Source: Halomonadaceae bacterium T82-2 (lineage in GTDB: Bacteria; Pseudomonadota; Gammaproteobacteria; Pseudomonadales; Halomonadaceae). From it: a stretch of 64,000 nucleotides of DNA. A model generated the notes under the pieces. The model was not told where the DNA came from. It was given only the letters and a program-made list of their open reading frames with translations, and searched no databases. Numbering within the stretch: position 1 is the stretch's first letter; each line of letters opens with the position of its first letter. The translations under genes were made by a program, and so were the position numbers. Where the stretch lies: assembly GCA_001577635.1 (NCBI GenBank), contig LSBP01000010.1, positions 104,767-168,766 on the forward strand, read 5' to 3'. Below, piece after piece: positions 9,775 through 21,214 of the stretch.

Positions 9775-10485
9775 ATGTCCATGCTTCAGGTATCCATATA
9801 CCGCTACAACCCGGAAACCGACTCCGCACCGTACATGCAGGAGTTCCAGGTGGACACTCAGGGCCGCAACCTGATGGTCCTGAACGTTCTCGAGATGATC
9901 AAGCAGCAGGACAGCTCGATGGCCTATCGCCGCAGCTGCCGCGAAGGGGTCTGCGGGTCCGACGGGATGAACATGAACGGCACCAACGGGCTTGCCTGCA
10001 TCACCGCACTGTCGGATGTGGTCAAGAACAACAAGCTGGTGCTACGCCCGTTGCCGGGGCTGCCGGTCATTCGTGACCTGGTCGTCGACATGGGGATCTT
10101 CTACAAGCAGTACGAGCGCATCCAGCCGTACCTGCAGAACGACGCCACCCCGCCGGCCATCGAGCGCCTGCAGTCACCGGAGGATCGCGACAAGCTCGAC
10201 GGTCTCTACGAGTGCATCCTGTGTGCCTGCTGCTCGACCTCCTGCCCGTCGTTCTGGTGGAATCCGGACAAGTTCGTCGGGCCGGCCGGCCTGCTGCAGG
10301 CCTACCGCTTCCTGGCGGATTCCCGCGATACCGCGACTCGCGAGCGTCTGTCCGAGCTCGAGGATCCGTTCAGCGTGTTCCGTTGCCGCGGCATCATGAA
10401 TTGCGTGGCGGTGTGTCCCAAGGGGCTGAACCCCACCCGCGCGATCGGCAAGATTCGCGAGCTTTTGCTGGCGAACGCCACTTAA
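9775..10485 (+). CDS. sdhB: Succinate dehydrogenase iron-sulfur subunit
   Basis: This 236-aa electron-transfer subunit carries three clusters. The [2Fe-2S] motif is CREGVCGSDG...C (C55, C60, D63, C75), with the aspartate typical of gammaproteobacterial SdhB. The [4Fe-4S] motif is CILCACCSTSCP and the [3Fe-4S] motif is CRGIMNCVAVCPKGLNP. It passes electrons from the SdhA FAD to ubiquinone. A 266-bp gap with a large hairpin separates it from sucA. Confidence 0.97.
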   Translation: MSMLQVSIYRYNPETDSAPYMQEFQVDTQGRNLMVLNVLEMIKQQDSSMAYRRSCREGVCGSDGMNMNGTNGLACITALSDVVKNNKLVLRPLPGLPVIRDLVVDMGIFYKQYERIQPYLQNDATPPAIERLQSPEDRDKLDGLYECILCACCSTSCPSFWWNPDKFVGPAGLLQAYRFLADSRDTATRERLSELEDPFSVFRCRGIMNCVAVCPKGLNPTRAIGKIRELLLANAT

Positions 10486-10562
10486 ACCGGGGTTCATGGC
10501 TTGTTATCATTACCCCCTGTTCCCGGGCGCGGCAATGTGTCGCGGCTGGGAGCCGGTCCAGG

Positions 10563-10599
10563 CGTCAAGAGCCGGTGTCAGGGGCACCGGCTCTTGACG
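10563..10599. repeat. 15-bp perfect inverted repeat between sdhB and sucA
   Basis: CGTCAAGAGCCGGTG (10563-10577) and its exact complement (10585-10599) enclose a 7-nt loop. No T-tract follows, so it is unlikely to be a full intrinsic terminator. It could be an RNA processing or stability element that separates sdh from suc expression. Confidence 0.75.
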
Positions 10600-10751
10600 A
10601 TCAAAGCCGCCGAAACTCTTGGACGACACTCGTTCACGCAGAGCGGGTCCAGTCAGTGCAAGTCTCGCTCTCGTTAGAGCAAAGAGTGACGCCGGAGCCC
10701 AAGCGCAACTCCGGCGCCGACACCACCCCATCAGTGCAGGGTGACCGAAAG

Positions 10752-13586
10752 ATGCAAGAAGGCATAATGGAGTTGATGTGGCGCACCTCCCATGTGAGCG
10801 GCGGCAACGCTCACTATGTGGAAGCGCTGTACGAGCAGTACCTCGTCGATCCCAACGCAGTCCCGGACGAATGGCGTAACTACTTCGACACGTTACCCCG
10901 GCCGGAAGGCAGCCCCTCTCACGATATTCCCCTCAGCCCGATCCGCGATCAGTTCTACCAGCTGGCCCAGCAGCGCCGCAACGGTGCCGCCGCTCCGGCC
11001 ACCGAAAGCGGCGAGAGCAAGAAGCAGGTCAAGGTCCTTCAGCTGATCAATGCCTATCGCTTCCGCGGCCACCAGAAGGCCGACATCGATCCGCTCGATC
11101 TGCGCAACCCGGTGCCGGTCCCCGATCTCGACCTGGCCTTCCACCAGCTGTCCCAGGCGGACATGGACACCGAGTTCCAGACCGGTTCGCTGTTCCTGGG
11201 CAAGGACAAGGCACCGCTCAAGGAAATCGTCGAGGCGCTGGAGCGGACGTACTGCCGGAGCATCGGCTGCGAGTTCATGCATATCGTGGATACCGAGGAA
11301 AAGCGCTGGCTGCAGCAGCGTTTCGAATCGGTACGCTCCGCCCCCAGGTACAGCGACGAGGTCCGTCGGCATGTGCTGGAGCGCCTTACCGCGGCGGAAG
11401 GGCTCGAAAGCTATCTGGCGTCCAAGTATCCGGGCACCAAGCGCTTCGGCCTGGAAGGCGGCGAGACCTTCATCCCCATGATGGATGAACTCATCCAGCG
11501 TTCCGGTGGCTACGGCACCAAGGAAGTGGTCATCGGCATGGCCCACCGCGGTCGCCTCAACCTGCTGGTCAATATCCTCGGCAAGAGCCCCTCGGAGCTG
11601 ATCGACGAGTTCGACGGCAAGAAACTGATCGAGAAGGGCTCCGGGGACGTCAAGTACCACCAGGGCTTCAGCTCCAACGTCATGACGCCGGGCGGCGAGG
11701 TGCACCTGGCACTGGCCTTCAACCCGTCGCACCTGGAGATCGTCTCGCCGGTGGTGGAAGGCTCCGTGCGGGCCCGCCAGGATCGGCGCGAGGATACCAA
11801 GGGCGACAAGGTGCTGCCGATCAACGTCCACGGCGATGCCGCCTTTGCCGGGCAGGGCGTGGTCATGGAAACCTTCCAGATGTCGCAGACCCGCGGTTAC
11901 CGGACCGGTGGCACGCTGCACATCGTGATCAACAACCAGGTCGGCTTTACCACCTCGAACCCGCAGGATTCGCGCTCCACCGAGTACTGCACCGACATCG
12001 CCAAGATGGTTCAGGCGCCGATCTTCCACGTCAACGGCGATGACGCCGACGCGGTGATCCATGCTGCTCAGGTGGCGCTCGACTATCGTCAGCAGTTCCA
12101 CAAGGACGTCGTTATCGACCTGGTCTGCTACCGGCGCCGAGGCCACAACGAGGCCGACGAGCCGTCCGGCACCCAGCCGATGATGTACAGCAAGATCAAG
12201 TCGCACAAGACCTCGCGCGCCCTGTACGCCGAGCGTCTGATCGCGGAAGGGCTGATCAGCGAGGATCAGGCCAAGGAGTACGTCGAGACCTATCGGAATG
12301 ACCTGTCGGCCGGCAACCATGTGGCCAACGCCCTGGTCAAGGAGCCCAACACGGAGCTCTTCGTCGACTGGACGCCCTATCTGGGTCACGAATGGACCGG
12401 CGACGCGGACACGTCCTTCGACATGAAGCGCATGCAACAGATTGCCGCGCGCATGTGCGAGATACCCGACGGGGTCCAGGTCCAGCGTCAGGTCAGCAAG
12501 ATCTACGAGGACCGCCGCAAGATGCTGGCCGGCGGCATGGCGCTCAACTGGGGCTTCGCCGAAACCCTGGCCTACGCCACGCTGCTTGACCAGGGACACC
12601 CGATTCGCCTGACCGGCCAGGACTCCGGGCGTGGCACCTTCTCGCATCGCCATGCGGTGGTGCACAACCAGAAGGACGGCAGCACCTACGTGCCGCTCGA
12701 GCATATCCGTGACGGGCAGCCGCGCTTCACCATCCACGACTCCTTCCTGTCCGAAGAGGCGGTGCTGGCGTTCGAGTACGGCTACGCTACCACCATGCCC
12801 AACGCGCTGATCATCTGGGAGGCGCAGTTCGGCGACTTCTTCAACGGCGCCCAGGTCGTGGTCGACCAGTTCATCTCCTCGGGCGAGTCCAAGTGGGGGC
12901 GGCTGTGCGGACTGACCCTGCTGCTGCCGCACGGCTACGAGGGGCAGGGGCCGGAGCACTCCTCGGCGCGGCTCGAACGCTTCCTGCAGCTGTGCGCCGA
13001 GCACAACATGCAGGTCTGCGTGCCGACCACGCCGGCGCAGATCTTCCATCTGCTGCGCCGCCAGGTGATTCGCCCGCTGCGCAAGCCGCTGGTGATCATG
13101 TCGCCGAAGAGCCTGCTGCGCCACAAGGAAGCGACCTCGAGCCTGGACGAACTGGCCAACGGCCGCTTCAACATGGTGCTGCCGGACCAGGGCAAGCTGG
13201 ACCCCGAGAAGGTCAAGCGCGTGGTGCTGTGCGCCGGCAAGGTGTATTACGACCTGGCCGCCTATCGGGCCGAGAACGAGCGCGACGACACGGCCATCGT
13301 GCGCGTCGAACAGCTCTATCCCTTCCCCAAGGAAGAGCTCTATGAGGCGCTCAAGGACTTCACCAACCTCGAGCAGGTGGTGTGGTGTCAGGAAGAGCCG
13401 CTCAACCAGGGGGCCTGGTACCAGAGTCAGCACCACATGCGTGTCGTTGCCGACATGCTGGTGGATGGCCTGGGTCGCGGGCTCAAGTTTGCCGGTCGTC
13501 CGGCATCGGCCGCACCGGCCGCCGGCTACATGTCCGTGCATGTGGAACAACAGCGCCAACTGGTGGATGACGCCTTCAACGCCTGA
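10752..13586 (+). CDS. sucA: 2-oxoglutarate dehydrogenase E1 component
   Basis: This thiamin-diphosphate enzyme decarboxylates 2-oxoglutarate and reductively succinylates SucB. The 944-aa protein begins MQEGIMELMWRTSHVSGG, as in Pseudomonas SucA, which supports the ATG at 10752 over the upstream open frame. Visible landmarks are GMAHRGRLN, the ThDP/Mg loop GDAAFAGQGVV, RRRGHNEADEPS and the late transketolase-like HGYEGQGPEHSSAR. Full length. sucB follows after 41 nt. Confidence 0.96.
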   Translation: MQEGIMELMWRTSHVSGGNAHYVEALYEQYLVDPNAVPDEWRNYFDTLPRPEGSPSHDIPLSPIRDQFYQLAQQRRNGAAAPATESGESKKQVKVLQLINAYRFRGHQKADIDPLDLRNPVPVPDLDLAFHQLSQADMDTEFQTGSLFLGKDKAPLKEIVEALERTYCRSIGCEFMHIVDTEEKRWLQQRFESVRSAPRYSDEVRRHVLERLTAAEGLESYLASKYPGTKRFGLEGGETFIPMMDELIQRSGGYGTKEVVIGMAHRGRLNLLVNILGKSPSELIDEFDGKKLIEKGSGDVKYHQGFSSNVMTPGGEVHLALAFNPSHLEIVSPVVEGSVRARQDRREDTKGDKVLPINVHGDAAFAGQGVVMETFQMSQTRGYRTGGTLHIVINNQVGFTTSNPQDSRSTEYCTDIAKMVQAPIFHVNGDDADAVIHAAQVALDYRQQFHKDVVIDLVCYRRRGHNEADEPSGTQPMMYSKIKSHKTSRALYAERLIAEGLISEDQAKEYVETYRNDLSAGNHVANALVKEPNTELFVDWTPYLGHEWTGDADTSFDMKRMQQIAARMCEIPDGVQVQRQVSKIYEDRRKMLAGGMALNWGFAETLAYATLLDQGHPIRLTGQDSGRGTFSHRHAVVHNQKDGSTYVPLEHIRDGQPRFTIHDSFLSEEAVLAFEYGYATTMPNALIIWEAQFGDFFNGAQVVVDQFISSGESKWGRLCGLTLLLPHGYEGQGPEHSSARLERFLQLCAEHNMQVCVPTTPAQIFHLLRRQVIRPLRKPLVIMSPKSLLRHKEATSSLDELANGRFNMVLPDQGKLDPEKVKRVVLCAGKVYYDLAAYRAENERDDTAIVRVEQLYPFPKEELYEALKDFTNLEQVVWCQEEPLNQGAWYQSQHHMRVVADMLVDGLGRGLKFAGRPASAAPAAGYMSVHVEQQRQLVDDAFNA

Positions 13587-13627
13587 GGCGTCGCGACCGA
13601 CGAGAGAGAACACACTAAGGAAACGAA

Positions 13628-15205
13628 ATGGCTACCGAGATCAAAGCGCCCAGTTTTCCGGAATCCGTCGCCGAGGGCACGGTTGCCGCCTGGCACAAGA
13701 AGCCCGGCGATAGCGTCGAGCGCGACGAGTTGATCGTCGAGATCGAGACCGACAAGGTCGTCCTCGAGGTGGTGGCGCCGGAGGCGGGCACGCTGTCGGA
13801 AATCAAGGTCGAGGAAGGCGAGACCTGCGAATCCGAACAGGTGCTGGGCATGCTGGGAGCGGCCGACGCATCGGCCGGTCAGGAGAAGAAGGCCGATAGC
13901 GGCGACGCGCAGCCGGCCGACAAGGATCAGGCAGCCAAGGCCGAGGCGCCGGCCGCGTCCGGCAAGCAGCACGACGTCAAGGCACCGTCCTTCCCCGAGT
14001 CCGTGCAGGAAGGCACTGTGGCGACCTGGCACAAGAAGGTCGGAGAAGCGGTCAAGCGCGATGAAGTGCTGGCGGACATCGAGACCGACAAGGTGGTTCT
14101 CGAGGTCGTGGCGCCGGCCGACGGTGCACTGGCCGAGATCAAGGCCGAGGAAGGAGAGCAGGTTACCTCCGAGCAGCTGCTGGCCGTCTTCGCCGAGGGC
14201 GCCGGTGGCGACGCCTCCGGTGGCGCGAGCGAGTCCGCCGGCAACGAGTCCAGTGAGTCCGCAGCTGGCGAAGAACGCGACGAGAAAGTCGGTGACAAGA
14301 TTCTCGCCCCGGCCGCGCGCAAGCTGGTTGCCGAGAACGACCTCGACGTTGCCAAGATCGAAGGCACCGGCAAGGGCGGCCGCATCCTCAAGGAAGACGT
14401 CCAGAAGGCCATCAAGTCGGGCTCCGCGAAGAAGTCCGCCGCGCCGGCCGCCCAGAGCAGCGTCGCCAAGGCCGCCGCCGCGCCGGCTCCGGCGGTCGAA
14501 GGCGAGCGCCCCGAGAAGCGCGTGCCGATGAGCCGTCTGCGTCAGACCATCGCCAAGCGTCTGGTCCAGGCTCAGCAGACCGCGGCGATGCTCACCACCT
14601 ACAACGAGGTGGACATGAGCGCGGTGATGGCGCTGCGTGCTCAGTACAAGGACACCTTCCTGAAGGCCCACGACACCAAGCTCGGTTTCATGGGCTTCTT
14701 CGTCAAGGCGGCCACCGAGGCGCTCAAGCGCTTCCCGGACGTCAACGCCTCCATCGACGGTACCGACATCGTCTACCATGGCTACCAGGACATCGGCGTG
14801 GCCGTGTCTACCGACCGCGGTCTGGTCGTGCCGGTACTGCGTGATACCGACAGCATGAAGCTGGCGGACGTCGAGAAGACCATCGTCGACTTCGGCAAGC
14901 GGGCCCGTGACGGCAAGCTTGGCATCGATGAAATGCAGGGCGGCACCTTCACCATCACCAACGGCGGCATCTTCGGTTCACTGATGTCGACGCCGATCCT
15001 CAATCCGCCGCAGACGGCGATCCTGGGCATGCACAAGATTCAGGAGCGCCCCATGGCCGTCAACGGCAAGGTCGAGATCCGGCCGATGATGTATCTGGCC
15101 GTGTCCTACGATCACCGCATGATCGATGGCAAGGATGCGGTGCAGTTCCTGGTCACGATCAAGGAGCTGCTCGAGGATCCGGCACGCCTGCTGCTGGACG
15201 TTTGA
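13628..15205 (+). CDS. sucB: Dihydrolipoyllysine succinyltransferase (2-oxoglutarate dehydrogenase E2) with two lipoyl domains
   Basis: This E2 core transfers the succinyl group to CoA. The 525-aa protein is about 120 residues longer than E. coli SucB because it has two lipoyl domains, with lipoyl-lysines K43 and K155, each in [13 protein letters not shown]. Ala/Pro-rich linkers separate them from the E3/E1-binding domain (about 224-262) and the catalytic CAT domain, whose active-site histidine is in [13 protein letters not shown]. It lies between sucA and lpd, so the whole complex is encoded together. Confidence 0.95.
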   Translation: MATEIKAPSFPESVAEGTVAAWHKKPGDSVERDELIVEIETDKVVLEVVAPEAGTLSEIKVEEGETCESEQVLGMLGAADASAGQEKKADSGDAQPADKDQAAKAEAPAASGKQHDVKAPSFPESVQEGTVATWHKKVGEAVKRDEVLADIETDKVVLEVVAPADGALAEIKAEEGEQVTSEQLLAVFAEGAGGDASGGASESAGNESSESAAGEERDEKVGDKILAPAARKLVAENDLDVAKIEGTGKGGRILKEDVQKAIKSGSAKKSAAPAAQSSVAKAAAAPAPAVEGERPEKRVPMSRLRQTIAKRLVQAQQTAAMLTTYNEVDMSAVMALRAQYKDTFLKAHDTKLGFMGFFVKAATEALKRFPDVNASIDGTDIVYHGYQDIGVAVSTDRGLVVPVLRDTDSMKLADVEKTIVDFGKRARDGKLGIDEMQGGTFTITNGGIFGSLMSTPILNPPQTAILGMHKIQERPMAVNGKVEIRPMMYLAVSYDHRMIDGKDAVQFLVTIKELLEDPARLLLDV

Positions 15206-15225
15206 TTCGCCGCCAAGCCAACTAG

Positions 15226-16683
<1,458 letters not shown>

Positions 16684-16702
16684 CGATCGTCGCTGTAAAC
16701 CC

Positions 16703-16742
16703 GCGCCCTCGCTCGAGGGCGCTTCGCCCGCATGCGGGCGAA
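16703..16742. repeat. Two tandem palindromes between lpd and sucC
   Basis: GCGCCCTCG-CT-CGAGGGCGC (16703-16722) and TTCGCCCGC-AT-GCGGGCGAA (16723-16742) are back-to-back perfect inverted repeats with 9-bp arms in the 141-bp lpd-sucC gap. Neither has a T-tract. They may act as an mRNA processing or stability barrier or as a protein-binding site. Confidence 0.7.
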
Positions 16743-16824
16743 CAGGGGTGATGCGGGCCGGGGCGAGCTGTCAGCCCGGCGCCGCGTCATCGTTCGAGTC
16801 ACATGCAACCAATGGCATGACACG

Positions 16825-17990
<1,166 letters not shown>

Positions 17991-17991
<1 letters not shown>

Positions 17992-18863
17992 TGAGTATCC
18001 TGATCGACAAGAACACCAAGGTCATCTGCCAGGGCTTCACCGGTGGCCAGGGGACCTTCCACTCCGAACAGGCGATCGCCTACGGCACCCAGATGGTCGG
18101 CGGCGTGACCCCGGGCAAGGGCGGCCAGGAGCACCTGGGTCTGCCGGTGTTCAACACCGTCAAGGAAGCGGTCAAGGAGACCGGCGCCGAGGCATCCGTC
18201 ATCTACGTGCCGGCCCCGTTCTGCAAGGACTCGATCCTTGAAGCCGCCAACGCCGGCATCAAGCTGATCGTGTGCATCACCGAGGGCATCCCGACCCTCG
18301 ACATGCTCGACGTCAAGGTCAAGTGCGACGAGCTGGGCGTACGCCTGATCGGCCCGAACTGCCCGGGCGTCATCACGCCGGGCGAGAGCAAGATCGGCAT
18401 CATGCCGGGCCACATCCACAAGCCGGGCAAGGTCGGCATCGTGTCGCGTTCCGGCACCCTGACCTACGAAGCGGTCAAGCAGACCACTGACCACGGCTTC
18501 GGCCAGTCCACCTGCGTGGGCATCGGCGGCGACCCGATTCCGGGCTCCACCTTCATCGACATCCTCGAGATGTTCGAGAAGGATCCGCAGACCGAGGCGA
18601 TCGTCATGATCGGCGAGATCGGCGGTACCGCCGAGGAAGAAGCGGCGGCCTACATCAAGGAGCACGTCTCCAAGCCGGTCGTTTCCTACATCGCCGGTGT
18701 CACCGCGCCTCCGGGCAAGCGCATGGGCCACGCCGGTGCCATCATCGCCGGCGGCAAGGGCACCGCGGACGAGAAGTTCGCGGCGCTGGAAGCGGCGGGC
18801 GTCAAGACCGTGCGCTCCCTGGCCGAGATCGGCGATGCCCTGAAGGAAGCGACCGGCTGGTAA
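17991..18863 (+). CDS. sucD: Succinate--CoA ligase (ADP-forming), alpha subunit
   Basis: The 290-aa CoA-binding subunit is phosphorylated on the histidine in [14 protein letters not shown]. It has the CoA Rossmann region [20 protein letters not shown] and [20 protein letters not shown]. It is translationally coupled to sucC by a one-base stop/start overlap. It is the last gene of the operon and is followed by an intrinsic terminator. Confidence 0.97.
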
Positions 18864-18893
18864 GCCGTCCGCTCCTGCATCGCCAGGCGATCG

Positions 18894-18921
18894 AAAGGGC
18901 ACCCCGCGGGGTGCCCTTTTT
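18894..18921 (+). terminator. Intrinsic terminator of the sdh-suc operon
   Basis: AAAGGGCACCCC and GGGGTGCCCTTT form a perfect 12-bp stem with a 2-nt centre, ending in a run of five T, 30 bp after the sucD stop. Confidence 0.88.
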
Positions 18922-18977
18922 GTTGGTGCATCGTGCCTGGTCTGAAAGGTATGGCACACCGTGCGGCCGATCCCGCG

Positions 18978-20852
18978 TCAGCCGGCCAGCGAATCGAATT
19001 GCCCGGTATCGATGCCCGTCAGCACGACCGACAGATCATCGCCATCGGCGTTCTGCGCGCTGAGCGAGTCGGGGACCGAGCGGGCGTCACCGTAGGCCTT
19101 GTAGGCGAAACGCCAGGTCTCGCCGGGTTGCAGCACCTGATGCTCGTCGTCATGGACCCGGTAGTCGTCGCCATCCTGCGCGACGTCGCCGTTCCAGACG
19201 ACGGCGATGTCATCGGCCATGGTGAAATGGAGCTCGGGGGTGTCGATGGCCTCGTCGGAGCGGTTCTCGACAAAGATTTCCGCCACGTAGCCATTAGACC
19301 AGGCGCTGGTCACGTCGCCGTTGAGGCGCAGGTCGGTATCGCTGGTATCGCCGTCGAGCGGGGCGTCGTCATGGTCGAGGATGTCGGCGACGGTAGGTAC
19401 TGCGGCGGCGCTTCCCTGAACGCTGTCCCGGGAGGCCACGTCGAGGTGGGTGCCGTCGGCGAAGATGAGTTGCTCGACATGCTCGAGGGTATCCGTTCCG
19501 CCCTTGCCGGTGACGTGCACCGTGTCGCCGTCGAAATCGAGCGTATAGGCGTCGCGGTCCGCCATGTAGAGCACGGTATCGTAGCCGTCGCCGCCGTCGA
19601 TGCGATCGTTGCCGTCGTACCAGTCATCGCCCGGGCCACCCTGCAGGATGTCGTCGCCGTCGCCGCCGATCAGGGTGTCGTGGCCCAGTCCGCCGTCGAG
19701 ATAGACGCCGTCGTCGGTACCCTCGATATGGTCGTCACGCCGCGACCCGACCACGTACTCGAAGCGGACCTGATTGGCGTCGGCGTCGGTAATGGCACCG
19801 AAGCTCTCGCCGCCGCCGTTGATCCACAGCGACGGGGAGAGGGCGTCGGCATCGGGATTGCGGATCGACTGTTCGACATGGATGTGATTGTCGTGATCGC
19901 GTCCGCCGTGAAAGTTGACGTCCCGGTCGGTGGATTCCACGCGAATCTCGTTGCCGACCGAGGAGCGCCAGGAGGCAAACACCAGTCCGTGGCGCATGCC
20001 GCTGTCGATGAGTCCGGTAAAGTCACCGTCGTAGCTCTCGTGCAGCTCGAAGCCGTAGCCGTTGCCACCGCCTCCCTTGTTGAAGCTGCCGTGGGCTTCG
20101 AGGTTGTCGACGTCACTGTCGAGCGCCCGGGAAAAGCGGAAGGCGGTCGACGGCCCGTTGACGACCCGAATGTCATCGACGCTGGCGTTGACCGTGCCGT
20201 CCAGCAGCACGGCGTGATAGTCGCTCAGCGAGTCGCGTGTATTGTGGAACTTGGCGGCGTCGGGCGTGCCCAGCTCGAAGGCGAGGGTGAACCCCTCCAG
20301 TGACACGTCGTTGACCGTGTCGATGCGCTCGACATGGGTCTCGCCGCCGTCCAGGTCGAAGTGAATGCCGCGATCGAGGGTCACCTCCCGGCCGTCGACG
20401 GACTCGACACGCGCCATGCTGGTGCGAAGCTCGGCGTACTTGACCTTGCGCCATGAGGTATCGCCGATCTCGTCGAAGAAGGCGTCGTCGTTGTCCTGCC
20501 AGAGGCGTACGGTATCCCCGGCAGAGAGGTCGTCGGGAGCCTTTTCCAGGCGTATTTGCCGGTCTCCCTCGTCGGCGTGCGAGTCGAGGGTGCCGACGTC
20601 ATGGCCATAGCCGCCGTACAGCCGGATGGCAAAGTCGTCGTTGTGGTCCAGCGCCTCGTCGGAGAAGGTGAGCGTGGTACGTTCGGCGCCGGCGCCGACC
20701 AGCGAGATATCGGAACGCCGGATGGTGATCGCATCATCGAAGTGGTAATCCCCGGCCGCAAATCGCAGTGTTGCCCCACTGGGAGCGTCCTCGATCCGGG
20801 CTTCAAGCTCGTGGGCGGAGATACCGGACTCGATATCGATGGTGCTGCTCAT
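18978..20852 (-). CDS. RTX right-handed beta-helix protein with C-terminal CBM2-like domain
   Basis: The 624-aa, very acidic protein has three parts. Residues about 15-370 read as a parallel beta-helix of the pectate-lyase/epimerase type (ATLRFAAGDYHFDD, SLVGAGAERTTL). Residues 386-425 hold glycine/aspartate nonapeptide repeats that bind calcium (GGLGHDTLIGGDGDDILQGG). Residues about 507-600 resemble a family 2 carbohydrate-binding module. There is no signal peptide; RTX repeats are usual in type I secretion substrates, so export by an ABC system encoded elsewhere is inferred. The ATG at 20852 has GGAG 7 nt upstream. Likely acts on or binds extracellular polysaccharide; no catalytic residues could be assigned. 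Confidence 0.75.
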   Translation of the reverse strand: MSSTIDIESGISAHELEARIEDAPSGATLRFAAGDYHFDDAITIRRSDISLVGAGAERTTLTFSDEALDHNDDFAIRLYGGYGHDVGTLDSHADEGDRQIRLEKAPDDLSAGDTVRLWQDNDDAFFDEIGDTSWRKVKYAELRTSMARVESVDGREVTLDRGIHFDLDGGETHVERIDTVNDVSLEGFTLAFELGTPDAAKFHNTRDSLSDYHAVLLDGTVNASVDDIRVVNGPSTAFRFSRALDSDVDNLEAHGSFNKGGGGNGYGFELHESYDGDFTGLIDSGMRHGLVFASWRSSVGNEIRVESTDRDVNFHGGRDHDNHIHVEQSIRNPDADALSPSLWINGGGESFGAITDADANQVRFEYVVGSRRDDHIEGTDDGVYLDGGLGHDTLIGGDGDDILQGGPGDDWYDGNDRIDGGDGYDTVLYMADRDAYTLDFDGDTVHVTGKGGTDTLEHVEQLIFADGTHLDVASRDSVQGSAAAVPTVADILDHDDAPLDGDTSDTDLRLNGDVTSAWSNGYVAEIFVENRSDEAIDTPELHFTMADDIAVVWNGDVAQDGDDYRVHDDEHQVLQPGETWRFAYKAYGDARSVPDSLSAQNADGDDLSVVLTGIDTGQFDSLAG

Positions 20853-21160
20853 GCAATGTCTCCAATCAGCAATGTCGGGCTTCCCGGCAGAGTCCGTTGC
20901 CATTGAAGCTGTCAGAGTCTCCTGGTTGTTATGGCGACAGGTCCGGGTGAGACACTGCGTACCGGTATTTTTCCTTTTCCCCGGCAACCCTGTCTGTTCG
21001 TGGAGCACGAGGCGAGGGATGGTAGCCAGTTGCTGGCGGGCTGGAAAGAGGGTGAGTAAATATTAATAATTTTTTAATATATTGTTTGTCGAGTCTGTTT
21101 TGGTGAAGATCTCAGCAGAAAAGTCGTGACTATCGTCACGATGACGTTTTTTGGGCACAT
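20853..21160. other. Leader region of the RTX gene with an AT-rich tract
   Basis: No gene is seen between the RTX gene start and the rnb terminator. About 21058-21095 is almost entirely A and T, unusual for this genome, and probably contains the RTX promoter on the minus strand; no single -35/-10 pair stands out. A second small hairpin (TCGTGAC-TATC-GTCACGA) at 21124-21141 is followed by a T-run on the plus strand. Confidence 0.4.
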
Positions 21161-21190
21161 AAAAAAACGGCGGCCCTTGCGAGCCGCCGT
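21161..21190 (-). terminator. Intrinsic terminator of rnb
   Basis: On the minus strand ACGGCGGC and GCCGCCGT form an 8-bp stem (21190-21167) followed by a seven-T tract (21167-21161), 24 bp after the rnb stop. Confidence 0.85.
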
Positions 21191-21214
21191 GGGTAAGAAG
21201 CGTGAAAAGTACCT

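Noticed and set aside
7574..9829. 751-codon open frame antisense to sdhD/sdhA
   Set aside because: Opposes two unambiguous Sdh subunits; composition typical of antisense of GC-rich genes.
10893..13613. 906-codon open frame antisense to sucA
   Set aside because: Same reasoning; sucA is complete with ThDP motifs on the plus strand.
13628..15205. Pyruvate dehydrogenase E2 (aceF) because of the double lipoyl domains
   Set aside because: The gene lies between sucA and lpd, and the N-terminal [12 protein letters not shown] and catalytic region are of the succinyltransferase type.
16703..16742. CRISPR repeats
   Set aside because: Two different adjacent palindromes without spacers or further copies; no cas genes in the window.
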